Positions 25,981 to 34,740 of a DNA stretch of 56,835 nucleotides are shown here, piece by piece (position 1 is the stretch's first letter; each line of letters begins with the position of its first letter). The notes under the pieces were generated by a model. It searched no databases. It was not told where the DNA came from and saw only the letters and a list, made by a program, of their open reading frames with translations. This stretch comes from Lachnospiraceae bacterium. GTDB lineage: Bacteria > Bacillota > Clostridia > Lachnospirales > Lachnospiraceae. The stretch lies in the NCBI GenBank assembly GCA_900766915.1, contig CAAFXE010000271.1, positions 1 to 56,835 on the forward strand, in the 5' to 3' direction. The translations under genes and the position numbers were made by a program.

Positions 25981-27831
25981 ATGGTACTGGAAAAAATCAA
26001 CGAAGTAAATGATATCAAAAAACTAAGCTGGGAGGAGCTGGAGGTTCTTTCCGAGGAGATCCGTGAATTTCTCATCGAGAAGATCAGTGTTACCGGTGGT
26101 CATCTGGCATCCAATCTCGGGGTCGTAGAGCTTACCATGGCACTTCATTTAAGCTTTGATCTGCCGGCAGACAAGATCGTATGGGATGTGGGACATCAGG
26201 CTTATACACATAAGATTCTCACCGGCCGGAAGACCGGTTTTGATGAACTGCGTAAATACGGCGGCATGAGCGGCTTCCCGAAACGTAAGGAAAGTGAATG
26301 TGACAGCTTTGATACCGGTCACAGCTCTACTTCCATTTCCGCAGCCATGGGTCTGGTAAATGCAAGAGATCTTCTGGGCGAAAAGCATCACGTCATTGCG
26401 GTCATCGGTGATGGTGCACTGACCGGCGGTATGGCCTATGAAGCATTAAACAATGCTTCCCATCTGAAGAAAAATTTCATCATCGTATTAAATGACAATA
26501 AAATGTCCATTTCCGAAAATCTGGGGGGAATGTCCAAATATTTAAATTCCCTTCGTACTGCGGAATTTTATAACGGTCTGAAAAATGGTGTGGAGCATAC
26601 CCTGATCAACATGGGCGGACAGAAAGTATACGAGGGCCTCAAGCGTACCAAGGATGGTATCAAGCAGCTGTTTGTACCGGGAATGCTCTTTGAAAATATG
26701 GGCATCAAATACTTAGGCCCGGTAGACGGACATAACATTTCGGACATGCAGAGGGTATTTAACGAAGCCAAGCGTGTGAAGGGAGCTGTGCTTGTTCATG
26801 TACTGACAAAGAAAGGCTATGGCTATGAACCGGCAGAAAAAAATCCTTCCAAATTCCATGGAACAGAGCCTTTTGTCATTGAGACCGGCCTTCCAAAGAA
26901 GAAAAAAGAAAAACCAAATTATACAGATATCTTTTCCGCAGCACTTTGTAAGCTTTCGGAAAAGAACGATAAAGTAGTAGCCATTACAGCGGCCATGCCG
27001 GATGGAACGGGCTTAAAAAAATTTGCAGGCCTCTATCCGAACCGTTTCTTTGATGTGGGAATCGCAGAGGAGCATGCAGTGACCTTTGCAGCGGGACTGG
27101 CAGCCGGAGGCATGATTCCTGTGGTGGCGGTTTATTCCTCCTTCCTGCAAAGAGCCTATGACCAGATCATTCATGACGTGTGTATTCAGAACCTTCATGT
27201 GATCTTCGCCATCGACCGTGCAGGTCTGGTAGGAAGCGATGGAGAGACCCATCAGGGAATCTTTGACCTTTCCTTCCTGGCAAGCATTCCCAACCTGTGC
27301 ATTATGGCACCAAAAAATAAGCAGGAATTATATTCCATGCTGAAATTTGCCATCAAATACGAAGGCCCTATTGCGATTCGTTACCCGAGAGGGGAAGCTT
27401 ACGAAGGATTGGAAGGATTCCGGGAAAAGATCGTTTACGGAAAGGCGGAAATGCTTTATCAGGAAAAGGACATTGCCCTTCTGGCAGTGGGAAGCATGGT
27501 ACGTGTTGCAGAGGAAGTACGGGAAAGTCTGAAGGAAAAGGGCTTAAGCTGCTCCCTCATCAACACAAGATTTGTAAAAGAATTTGACAGGGAGCTCATT
27601 GCTTCCTTAGCAGAGGATCATAAGCTTTTAGTCACCATGGAAGAAAATGTAACTACCGGCGGCTTTGGAGAGCGTGTGGTAGATTATGTGGAAAGCAATG
27701 ACATTGATCTTCGTGTATTAAAGATCGCTCTGCCGGATATGTATGTAGAGCATGGAAATGTCAATATTCTGTACAAGGATGCCGGAATCGATGCGCAGTC
27801 CGTGGTAGAAAGAATTTTGAACAATTACTAA
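25981..27831 (+). CDS. dxs: 1-deoxy-D-xylulose-5-phosphate synthase
   Basis: 616 residues, normal Dxs length. Thiamine-diphosphate enzyme joining pyruvate and glyceraldehyde 3-phosphate, the first step of the non-mevalonate isoprenoid pathway. Visible: GHQAYTHKILTGR, the thiamine-binding GDGALTGGMAYEALNNA, the transketolase-type VGIAEEHAVTFAAGLA, DRAGLVGSDGETHQG, and IRYPRG. The ribosome site is weak (AAGGTAA). Pairs functionally with ispA upstream. Confidence 0.96.
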   Translation: MVLEKINEVNDIKKLSWEELEVLSEEIREFLIEKISVTGGHLASNLGVVELTMALHLSFDLPADKIVWDVGHQAYTHKILTGRKTGFDELRKYGGMSGFPKRKESECDSFDTGHSSTSISAAMGLVNARDLLGEKHHVIAVIGDGALTGGMAYEALNNASHLKKNFIIVLNDNKMSISENLGGMSKYLNSLRTAEFYNGLKNGVEHTLINMGGQKVYEGLKRTKDGIKQLFVPGMLFENMGIKYLGPVDGHNISDMQRVFNEAKRVKGAVLVHVLTKKGYGYEPAEKNPSKFHGTEPFVIETGLPKKKKEKPNYTDIFSAALCKLSEKNDKVVAITAAMPDGTGLKKFAGLYPNRFFDVGIAEEHAVTFAAGLAAGGMIPVVAVYSSFLQRAYDQIIHDVCIQNLHVIFAIDRAGLVGSDGETHQGIFDLSFLASIPNLCIMAPKNKQELYSMLKFAIKYEGPIAIRYPRGEAYEGLEGFREKIVYGKAEMLYQEKDIALLAVGSMVRVAEEVRESLKEKGLSCSLINTRFVKEFDRELIASLAEDHKLLVTMEENVTTGGFGERVVDYVESNDIDLRVLKIALPDMYVEHGNVNILYKDAGIDAQSVVERILNNY

Positions 27832-27876
27832 CTGTTTGGAAGCCGATATCCGGAAAGTACCAAACAGATACAAAAA
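27832..27876. repeat. Dispersed palindromic repeat, copy upstream of tlyA
   Basis: CTGTTTGG at 27832-27839 is perfectly inverted at 27860-27867 (CCAAACAG), and the core ATATCCGGAAAGTACCAAAC continues into AGATACAAAAA. The left arm begins directly after the dxs stop codon; the element fills most of the 72-base gap to tlyA. Confidence 0.7.
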
Positions 27877-27903
27877 TAATGAAAATATAATCAGAGGATG
27901 TAA

Positions 27904-28701
27904 ATGAAAGAACGTTTGGATGTATTGCTGGTAGGCAGAGGTCTGGCGCAATCAAGAGAAAAAGCAAAAGCAATTATTATGTCCGGAAATGTATTTGTGG
28001 AAGGCCAGAGAGAAGATAAGGCCGGAACCATGTTTCCTGACACTGTCAATATTGAAGTGAAGGGCTATGTACAAAAGTATGTAAGCCGTGGCGGATTAAA
28101 GCTGGAGAAAGCCATGAATCATTTTGATGTGGTTTTGCAGGATAAGGTATGTATGGATGTAGGTTCTTCCACCGGCGGTTTTACCGACTGTATGCTGCAA
28201 AACGGTGCCTGCAAGGTTTATGCCGTAGATGTAGGCCATGGCCAGCTGGACTGGAAGCTTCGAAATGATGAAAGAGTTGTCTGTATGGAGCGTACCAACA
28301 TCCGTTATGTGACTCCGGAGGATCTTAAAGAGCCCCCTGCCTTTGTATCCATTGACGTGGCATTTATTTCTCTTACCAAGGTTCTGGAGCCGGTAAAAAA
28401 TGTGATGACCAAGGATGGACAGATCGTCTGTCTCATCAAACCGCAGTTTGAAGCCGGCAGGGAAAAGGTAGGCAAAAAAGGCGTTGTGCGTGATAAGAGT
28501 GTACATCTGGAAGTCATCAAGATGGTGATCGATTACGCATTGTCCTTAAACTTCGGTGTGAAAAATCTGGAGTTTTCGCCAATCAAAGGACCGGAAGGAA
28601 ATATTGAATATCTTCTGCACTTACAGAACAATGACCAGGGCATTTCAGAAGGAATCGATCCTGTTGCCATTGTGGAAGAAGCACACAAAACATTAAGCTA
28701 G
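27904..28701 (+). CDS. tlyA: TlyA-family rRNA methyltransferase (hemolysin A homologue)
   Basis: 265 residues. N-terminal S4 RNA-binding domain (about 1-65: ERLDVLLVGRGLAQSREKAK), then an FtsJ-like SAM-binding domain with DVGSSTGGFTDCML as the cofactor motif and YVSRGGLKLEKA before it. TlyA proteins 2'-O-methylate 16S and 23S rRNA; the hemolysin name is historical. Conserved between dxs and nadK in Clostridia, as here. Ribosome site AGAGGATG. Confidence 0.92.
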   Translation: MKERLDVLLVGRGLAQSREKAKAIIMSGNVFVEGQREDKAGTMFPDTVNIEVKGYVQKYVSRGGLKLEKAMNHFDVVLQDKVCMDVGSSTGGFTDCMLQNGACKVYAVDVGHGQLDWKLRNDERVVCMERTNIRYVTPEDLKEPPAFVSIDVAFISLTKVLEPVKNVMTKDGQIVCLIKPQFEAGREKVGKKGVVRDKSVHLEVIKMVIDYALSLNFGVKNLEFSPIKGPEGNIEYLLHLQNNDQGISEGIDPVAIVEEAHKTLS

Positions 28702-28710
28702 AGGCATCAT

Positions 28711-29577
28711 ATGGATACTTTTTACATCATTACCAATCATCAGAAGGATGAAAATCTGGAAATGACAAGACAAATCAGGGATTACCTGGAAAAACACGGA
28801 AAGACCTGCTATATTCAGTGTCAGTCCCAGGCCGGAGAAGACCATCCGGAATATAAATTTACCAATGCGGCAGAAATTCCTGAGGATGTGGAATGTGTTC
28901 TCGTCCTTGGAGGAGATGGAACCTTAATTCAGGGCGCCAGAGACACTGTAGGACGAAATATTCCGCTTCTTGGATTTAATCTTGGTACTTTGGGATTTTT
29001 GGCAGAAATTGAAAAAGAGAATACCAACGTGGCATTGGATAAACTGATGAATGATGAATATACATTAGAATCCAGAATGATGCTGACAGGTACCATGTAC
29101 CGGAACGGAAAGGCTGTGTTTACAGACATTGCCTTAAATGATATTGTTTTAAACCGAAGCGGGGCACTTCGCACCATTAATTACGAAATCTACGTTAATG
29201 GGGATTTTCTTTATTCCTGCCCTGCAGACGGAATTATTATATCGACACCAACAGGATCTACGGGCTACAATTTATCGGCCAGAGGACCGATCGTATCGCC
29301 TGGCTCGTCCATGATTCTTCTGACACCGATCTGCCCTCACAGTCTGACCTCCAGCAGTATTGTACTGTCTGCAGAGGATCAGGTGGTGGTAAAGATCGGA
29401 CCGGGCAGAAGAAATACACCGGAGGAAGCTGTCGTGACCTTCGATGGAGCCCAATCAGTCACTTTGGTTACCGGAGATTATGTTGAGATCGCGCAGGCAC
29501 AGGAAACAACCAGGCTTGTAAAAATCAGTAAAAAAAGTTTCGTAGAGACTGTCAGAAGAAAAATGCAGTCTAAGTAA
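28711..29577 (+). CDS. nadK: NAD kinase
   Basis: 288 residues. Phosphorylates NAD to NADP with ATP or polyphosphate. The catalytic GGDGTLIQGARD and the NAD-site STPTGSTGYNLSARGPIVSP are both intact. Cytoplasmic. Nine bases after tlyA and eleven bases before argR; GGAG-type ribosome sites link the run. Confidence 0.95.
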   Translation: MDTFYIITNHQKDENLEMTRQIRDYLEKHGKTCYIQCQSQAGEDHPEYKFTNAAEIPEDVECVLVLGGDGTLIQGARDTVGRNIPLLGFNLGTLGFLAEIEKENTNVALDKLMNDEYTLESRMMLTGTMYRNGKAVFTDIALNDIVLNRSGALRTINYEIYVNGDFLYSCPADGIIISTPTGSTGYNLSARGPIVSPGSSMILLTPICPHSLTSSSIVLSAEDQVVVKIGPGRRNTPEEAVVTFDGAQSVTLVTGDYVEIAQAQETTRLVKISKKSFVETVRRKMQSK

Positions 29578-29588
29578 GCGGAGGCAGT

Positions 29589-30035
29589 ATGAAGGTTAAA
29601 CGTCAGGAAGCAATGTTAGAGCTGGTAAGCCGCTTCGAGATCGAGACCCAGGAGGAGCTGGCAGAAAAGCTTTGCCAGGCAGGGTTTTCGGTCACACAGG
29701 CGACAGTATCCAGAGATATCAGGGAATTAAAACTGACAAAGATACAGCATGGAAATAAGCAGATCTATGCAGTGCTAAAGGAAGCGGAGCTTCCAAACAA
29801 CAGCAAATACATTGATATTTTAAAGCACAGCTTTGTTTCTGTAGATATGGCTCAGAATATTCTGGTCATCAAAACCGCCTCAGGAACAGCCATGGCAGTG
29901 GCCACCGCCCTGGATTCTCTTCATTGGGGAGAAATCGTGGGAAGCATTGCGGGGGATGATACGGTCATGTGTGCCATTCGTACTGTGGAAGATACGAAAA
30001 AGCTGATGAAACGGCTTGAGGACATTTTAAAATAA
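29589..30035 (+). CDS. argR: Arginine repressor ArgR
   Basis: 148 residues. N-terminal winged helix (about 1-70) with ETQEELAEKL and the recognition region TQATVSRDIREL; C-terminal hexamer and arginine-binding domain with the GTAMAVATALDSL and GSIAGDDTVMCAI motifs. Controls arginine synthesis and breakdown. Its place before recN is widely conserved in Firmicutes. Ribosome site GGAGG. Confidence 0.95.
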   Translation: MKVKRQEAMLELVSRFEIETQEELAEKLCQAGFSVTQATVSRDIRELKLTKIQHGNKQIYAVLKEAELPNNSKYIDILKHSFVSVDMAQNILVIKTASGTAMAVATALDSLHWGEIVGSIAGDDTVMCAIRTVEDTKKLMKRLEDILK

Positions 30036-30044
30036 GGTGATACA

Positions 30045-31733
30045 ATGCTTACAAATTTACACATAAAAAATCTTGCACTGATCGAAGAGCTGGAAGTGGA
30101 TTTTTCAAAAGGCTTCAATGTGATGACCGGTGAGACCGGAGCCGGTAAATCCATCATTATCGGGTCGATTGAGCTTGCCCTGGGGGGAAAAGTAGACCGT
30201 GGCTTCTTAAGAGAAGGCACCGAAGAATCCCTGGCAGAGCTGATTTTTTCTGTATCGGAAAATCATGAAAAAGAGCTGGAGTCTTTGGGCATCCGACCCG
30301 AAGACGGAGAAATCATTTTATCCAGAAGAATTACAGAAACCAGAGCCATTAATAAGATCAATGGAGAGACCGTTCCGGCATCCAAGCTTCGGGAAGTGGC
30401 TTCCTATCTTATGGATATTCATGGACAGCATGAACATCAGTCGCTGCTGCAAAAGAAAAAGCAGCTGGAGATCTTGGATAAATATGCCGGAGAAGCGCTT
30501 ACAGAGCAAAAGGCAGCATTAAAAAAAGCTTATCAGGAATATATTTCCCTGAAAAAAGAGCTGACAGATAGCAGATCCGACGCAGAGGACAGAACAAGAG
30601 AGTTATCTTTCCTTACCTTTGAAGCAGAGGAAATCAGGGAGGCGGCTTTAATTCCGGGCGAGGACGAAGCCCTGGAAGAAGAATATAAAAAGCTTACCAA
30701 TGGAAGAAAAATCATGGATGCGGTGGCGGAAGCCCATGCCCTTACCGGCAGTACAGGCTATGAAAATGCAGGGGAAGCTGTAGGTAAGGCATATCGAAGT
30801 CTGGCATCAGTGACTGCCTATGATGAAAAGCTGGCAGGATTATGGGAGCAGCTGGGAACCATAGACAGTCTTTTGAATGATTTTTCCAGAGACCTGTCTG
30901 AATATATGGATGGCTTTGATTTTTCAGCGGAACGTCTTTTAGAGATTGAGGAGCGACTGAATCTGGTCAATAAGCTGAAGGCAAAACATGGAAGAACCAT
31001 TGAAAAGGTTTTGGAGGTTTTAAAAGAGAAAGAAGATCGTATTGAAAAGCTGCAAAATTATGATCTTTATCTGGAAAAGCTGGAGATAGAGGTAAGCAGG
31101 GCTGAAAAGGAAGTAGAACGACTTAGCAGCGAAATTTCGAAGATCCGAAAGAATGCGGCGGACGGATTAAGTTTGCAGATCACAGAGCATTTGAAGGAAC
31201 TGAATTTCCTGGATGTTCGTTTTTCCATTCAGTTAGACAAATTGCCTCAGTACAGTGCCAACGGCTATGATGAGACAGAATATCTGATTGCTGTCAATGT
31301 GGGTGAATCCTTAAAACCACTGGCAAAGGTTGCATCGGGGGGTGAATTATCCCGTGTGATGCTGGCTTTAAAAACGGTATTGGCAGATAAGGATGAAGTG
31401 GACAGTATTATTTTTGATGAGATCGACACCGGTATCAGCGGAAGAACCGCCCAGAAGGTATCAGAAAAAATGGCACTGATCGGCAAGAGCCGTCAGGTGA
31501 TCTGCATTACTCATTTACCACAGATTGCATCCATGGCAGATGCCCATTACCTGATCGAAAAGAGTGTTCAGGGGTGTACTACTACTACCGGAATACGAAA
31601 ACTGACACCTGCACAGGAGGTAGAAGAGCTTGCCCGTATGTTAGGCGGCGTAGAGATTACGGATAAGGTGCTGGAAAATGCACAGGAAATGAAGCGTCAG
31701 GCAAAGGCATTAAAATCCAGAAATTTCCAGTAG
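30045..31733 (+). CDS. recN: DNA repair protein RecN
   Basis: 562 residues, SMC-like: an ABC ATPase head split by a long coiled coil (about 155-370). Walker A is GETGAGKSIIIGS, the signature is ASGGELSRVMLAL, Walker B is IIFDEIDTGISG, and the His switch is in ITHLPQIASMAD. RecN gathers double-strand breaks for recombination. Followed by a clear terminator. Confidence 0.96.
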   Translation: MLTNLHIKNLALIEELEVDFSKGFNVMTGETGAGKSIIIGSIELALGGKVDRGFLREGTEESLAELIFSVSENHEKELESLGIRPEDGEIILSRRITETRAINKINGETVPASKLREVASYLMDIHGQHEHQSLLQKKKQLEILDKYAGEALTEQKAALKKAYQEYISLKKELTDSRSDAEDRTRELSFLTFEAEEIREAALIPGEDEALEEEYKKLTNGRKIMDAVAEAHALTGSTGYENAGEAVGKAYRSLASVTAYDEKLAGLWEQLGTIDSLLNDFSRDLSEYMDGFDFSAERLLEIEERLNLVNKLKAKHGRTIEKVLEVLKEKEDRIEKLQNYDLYLEKLEIEVSRAEKEVERLSSEISKIRKNAADGLSLQITEHLKELNFLDVRFSIQLDKLPQYSANGYDETEYLIAVNVGESLKPLAKVASGGELSRVMLALKTVLADKDEVDSIIFDEIDTGISGRTAQKVSEKMALIGKSRQVICITHLPQIASMADAHYLIEKSVQGCTTTTGIRKLTPAQEVEELARMLGGVEITDKVLENAQEMKRQAKALKSRNFQ

Positions 31734-31760
31734 AAAACAAAGAAAATATCACATACTAAA

Positions 31761-31787
31761 AGAGGGTTCCATAGGAGCCCTCTTTCG
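31761..31787 (+). terminator. Intrinsic terminator between recN and spoIVB
   Basis: AGAGGGTTCC (31761-31770) pairs with GGAGCCCTCT (31774-31783) with one G-T wobble and a three-base loop, followed by TTTCGTT. It separates housekeeping from sporulation transcription. Confidence 0.82.
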
Positions 31788-31819
31788 TTGTAAAAAAAGA
31801 TATAAGGTTTGAGTATGTG

Positions 31820-33034
31820 ATGAAAAAGATTCTATGGAAAAAATGGTTCATTCTATTGAGTATTTGTGTTGGTATCGCCGGAGGATATTACTTCATAGAG
31901 CAAAGGATCCCTCCCGTGATGCATTTATATGAAGAGGATGTCAAAGAGGTTTTGTCAGGAACCGGAAAAAGGATCGAACCGGGAAAGCTGTTTCTTGATT
32001 TTCCGGGGGATGTGCAGGTGTCCAAATCTTCAGATGGCTATACCGCAGTCTGCCATCTCTTTGGGATGATACCGGTAAAGACTATGAATCTTCAGGTGAT
32101 CACCAGACAGGAACTGATTCCGGGCGGGATTCCGGTGGGAATCTATGTGCAGACAGACGGGATTTTTGTCATTGGGACGGGACAGATTGAAACACCAGAT
32201 GGAATGTTGGAAAGTCCCGGAAAAAATATCATAAAAACAGGGGATTACATTGTAAGCTTTCAGGGAGAGCCAATGGAGAGAAAGCAGCAGCTCATTGACA
32301 AATTAAAGGATTTTCAGGAAAAAGAGCTGGTTCTTGGAGTCCGTAGAAATCAGGAGCTGATCGAGGTGGTCATCGAACCGGTTTTTCTGGAGGATGGTGC
32401 TCATATTGGTGTCTGGGTACGGGATGATACCCAGGGCGTAGGAACCCTTACCTATCTGACTGCTGATGGAAAATTTGCCGCACTTGGGCATGGGATTTCT
32501 GATACAGACAGTGAACTTTTGATGGAAGTATCAAAAGGGAAGCTCTACGACTGTGAAATCTTTGCCATTACCAAAGGTGAAAAGGGAAAAACCGGAAAAC
32601 TGTCAGGAAAAATCGTATATAATAAGAAAAATCTGTACGGAGATGTGGAGGGTAATTTAAACGGAGGAATCTATGGAAGTGCCAACAGCCATCTGTTGTC
32701 CACTGTACAAAACAGGGCACTGCCCATTGCCTTGAAGCAGGAGATCAAAGAAGGAGATGCTGTGATCCTAAGCTCGGTAGGTGGAAGCGTAGAGGAATAT
32801 CAGGTGCAGATCACCAGAATCTTCAGGGGAGAAAAAGACATCAATAAGGGAATGGAAATTCTGGTAACCGACGACAGACTGTTATCCCTAACCGGTGGAA
32901 TCGTCCAGGGAATGAGCGGCAGCCCCATCATTCAGGACGGAAAATTCATCGGAGCCGTCACCCATGTATTTGTAAATGATCCACAGAAGGGATACGGAAT
33001 TTTTATCGAGGATATGTTGGAGGCGGCGAAGTAG
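31820..33034 (+). CDS. spoIVB: SpoIVB peptidase
   Basis: 404 residues. A forespore-made serine protease that crosses into the intermembrane space and signals sigma-K processing. One N-terminal membrane helix (about 8-27), a PDZ domain (about 105-185), and the S55 peptidase domain with the His of ALGHGISD (His224) and the Ser of GMSGSPI (Ser368). Starts at an ATG at 31820; a GTG one codon earlier is possible and the ribosome site is weak. Normally followed by spo0A; here spo0A lies 7.1 kb further on. Confidence 0.94.
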   Translation: MKKILWKKWFILLSICVGIAGGYYFIEQRIPPVMHLYEEDVKEVLSGTGKRIEPGKLFLDFPGDVQVSKSSDGYTAVCHLFGMIPVKTMNLQVITRQELIPGGIPVGIYVQTDGIFVIGTGQIETPDGMLESPGKNIIKTGDYIVSFQGEPMERKQQLIDKLKDFQEKELVLGVRRNQELIEVVIEPVFLEDGAHIGVWVRDDTQGVGTLTYLTADGKFAALGHGISDTDSELLMEVSKGKLYDCEIFAITKGEKGKTGKLSGKIVYNKKNLYGDVEGNLNGGIYGSANSHLLSTVQNRALPIALKQEIKEGDAVILSSVGGSVEEYQVQITRIFRGEKDINKGMEILVTDDRLLSLTGGIVQGMSGSPIIQDGKFIGAVTHVFVNDPQKGYGIFIEDMLEAAK

Positions 33035-33114
33035 TGTTATGAATGAACAAACTGTACAGATATTGGAATCAACAATCTTTGTTGATGTGATTAAAAATTA
33101 CAGAATGATTGCTA

Positions 33115-33157
33115 AGCAGGTATTGGGGTGGAGATATCATCTGATTACCTGCTTTTT
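33115..33157 (+). terminator. Terminator after spoIVB
   Basis: AGCAGGTA (33115-33122) and TACCTGCT (33146-33153), then TTTT. A second perfect hairpin (ATCAACAA/TTGTTGAT, 33068-33086) stands before it. The gap 33035-33251 otherwise holds only the promoter of the next gene. Confidence 0.65.
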
Positions 33158-33199
33158 GTGTAAAGGTAAGATTTTTTTGTATTAAACAAAAACCACGCA

Positions 33200-33228
33200 T
33201 TGCGAAAATAAAAATAGTGTGATATGAT
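33200..33228 (+). promoter_or_regulatory. Promoter of the HTH/RhuM-Fic pair
   Basis: TTGCGA at 33200-33205, 17-base spacer, TATGAT at 33223-33228. Transcription would begin near 33235, after an in-frame ATG at 33231, which supports the later start at 33252 for the regulator. Confidence 0.62.
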
Positions 33229-33251
33229 AAATGAAAGGGAAGGTGTATGAT

Positions 33252-33470
33252 ATGGAATCAGCGGAAAAGATAAGAAAGATCAGGGAACAGACGGGATTAT
33301 CCAGAAAAGATTTTTCAATACATATTGGGATTCCTCTGAGAACGATAGAGGATTGGGAGGCGGGGCGCAGGCAACCGCCTGAGTATATTCCACGACTGAT
33401 AGAGTATCAGCTAAAGTTTGAAGAACTGATCGCTAAAAAGCAAAAGGAAGAGCAGGATGCAGAAAAATAA
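33252..33470 (+). CDS. XRE-type helix-turn-helix protein
   Basis: 72 residues, almost entirely one DNA-binding domain. The helix-turn-helix reads RKDFSIHIGIPLRTIEDWEAGRRQPPEY, split by the IGIPLRT turn; the tail is a Lys/Glu-rich helix. The GGAAGG ribosome site sits about eight bases before the ATG at 33252. It overlaps the RhuM-Fic gene by 14 bases, so the two are cotranscribed and probably translationally coupled. A short HTH gene preceding a Fic-domain gene suggests an antitoxin or autoregulator, but this is inference. Confidence 0.82.
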   Translation: MESAEKIRKIREQTGLSRKDFSIHIGIPLRTIEDWEAGRRQPPEYIPRLIEYQLKFEELIAKKQKEEQDAEK

Positions 33471-34398
33471 CGAAATTGTAATTTTTGAGACAGAAGATCA
33501 CCAGGTGAAATTATCTGTAAATGTTGGAAATGAAACGGTGTGGTTAAATAGGAATCAGATGTCTGAGTTATTTGGCAGAGATGTGAAAACAATTGGTAAG
33601 CATATAAATAATGCCCTAAAAGAGGAATTATCTTTTGATAATTCAACTGTCGCAAAATTTGCGACAGTTCAAATTGAGGGAGAACGAGAAGTAGAAAGAA
33701 ATATTGAATATTATAGTCTCGATGTAATTATTTCTGTTGGTTACCGTGTAAAGTCAAAACGTGGTGTAGAATTTCGCCGTTGGGCAAATTCCGTATTAAA
33801 GCAATACATATTAAAAGGTTATGCTGTGAATGATAATCGTATCAAACAATTGGGAGAAGTGATACGGATTATGAAAAGGACGGAGAACGAATTGGACAGT
33901 AAACAGGTGCTTTCTGTGATAGAAAAATACAGTAGTGCACTTGATTTATTGGATTCGTATGATCACCAGAATATGACTCGCCCGAAGGGAAACACGGCAA
34001 CGTACATTCTTTCTTATGAAGAATGTATGCAAGTGATCCAGAGTATGCGCTTTGGTGATGAGTCAGATCTGTTTGGTAAAGAGAAGGATGATTCTTTTAA
34101 AGGCAGTATCGGCAATATTTATCAGTCCTTCAGTGGAGTGGATATTTATGAATCCCTGGAAGAAAAAGCAGCCAATCTTTTATACTTTGTAACGAAGAAT
34201 CATAGTTTTTTTGATGGAAATAAAAGAATTGCGGCAACGATGTTTTTATATTTTTTAGATAAAAACAATGCGTTGTTTTCAGATGGAAAAAAGAAGATAG
34301 AGGATTCAACCTTGGTTGCCCTTACCATAATGATTGCTGAATCAAGGGCGGAAGAAAAAGAAATGATGATCAGCGTGATCATGAATTGTATGCTATAA
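33457..34398 (+). CDS. RhuM and Fic/Doc domain fusion protein
   Basis: 313 residues. The N-terminal part (about 1-130) matches the RhuM family (WLNRNQMSELFGRD, YYSLDVIISVGYRVKSKRG, FRRWANSVLKQYI). The C-terminal part is a Fic/Doc domain with HSFFDGNKR at 249-257. The Lys in GNKR, in place of the Gly of classical AMP-transferring Fic, and the missing distal Arg (IAA instead of xxR) resemble Doc, a kinase toxin of EF-Tu. Cytoplasmic. Codon use is A/T-rich (many TTA, AAT, ATA) compared with neighbours, suggesting transfer. Forms an operon with the HTH gene. Confidence 0.88.
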   Translation: MQKNNEIVIFETEDHQVKLSVNVGNETVWLNRNQMSELFGRDVKTIGKHINNALKEELSFDNSTVAKFATVQIEGEREVERNIEYYSLDVIISVGYRVKSKRGVEFRRWANSVLKQYILKGYAVNDNRIKQLGEVIRIMKRTENELDSKQVLSVIEKYSSALDLLDSYDHQNMTRPKGNTATYILSYEECMQVIQSMRFGDESDLFGKEKDDSFKGSIGNIYQSFSGVDIYESLEEKAANLLYFVTKNHSFFDGNKRIAATMFLYFLDKNNALFSDGKKKIEDSTLVALTIMIAESRAEEKEMMISVIMNCML

Positions 34399-34435
34399 AA
34401 AATATCTTGAAGAAACCTAAAAATTATTTTAGCAT

Positions 34436-34468
34436 AAAGGTGTGCAATCAATAATATTGCACGCCTTT
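34436..34468 (+). terminator. Terminator after the RhuM-Fic gene
   Basis: A 13-pair stem (34436-34448 with 34456-34468, one G-T wobble) and seven-base loop, with the A and T runs forming the base of the stem, so it could work in both directions. Confidence 0.72.
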
Positions 34469-34540
34469 CGAGTTATCTATGATTGCCATTCGGCAAAACA
34501 ACCCCAACTTTTAGAAAATGATACAAAAGAATATGTAAAT

Positions 34541-34610
34541 GTTCAGAGCCAGGCAAAATTTCATAAAACAGTCTAAAAAATGCAAAGCATTTTAGAGGTT
34601 GGCTCTGAAC
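34541..34610. repeat. Palindromic repeat element, long form
   Basis: GTTCAGAGCCA (34541-34551) and TGGCTCTGAAC (34600-34610) are perfect 11-base inverted ends of a 70-base element containing an inner AAAATGC/GCATTTT hairpin. The same ends and inner hairpin occur at 56758-56835 in reverse. It occupies part of the gene-free stretch 34399-34740, which also holds the RhuM-Fic terminator and a core-type repeat at 34691-34720. Confidence 0.78.
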
Positions 34611-34690
34611 AGTTACAAGAATTTTGGTTTATGAACAACCACAGTTATTCTTCTTTCTGTGCCACGGCAGAAGGTGAATATAAATCTTAT

Positions 34691-34720
34691 AGTATCCTGA
34701 AGATACTGAAACTAACAAAA
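34691..34720 (+). repeat. Degenerate core-type dispersed repeat before the SipW substrate gene
   Basis: AGTATCCTGAAGATACTGAA followed by ACTAACAAAA matches the family core (GTATCCGGAAGGTACTGAAC, AGATACGAAAA) with several changes. It lies 20 bases upstream of the start at 34741 and runs up to the ribosome site. Confidence 0.45.
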
Positions 34721-34740
34721 AGAAAGGAAAACAAAAGGTA

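Noticed and set aside
33039..33185. A 48-residue open frame after spoIVB
   Set aside because: It spans two hairpins and the terminator of spoIVB and has no well-placed ribosome site. No recognisable protein features.
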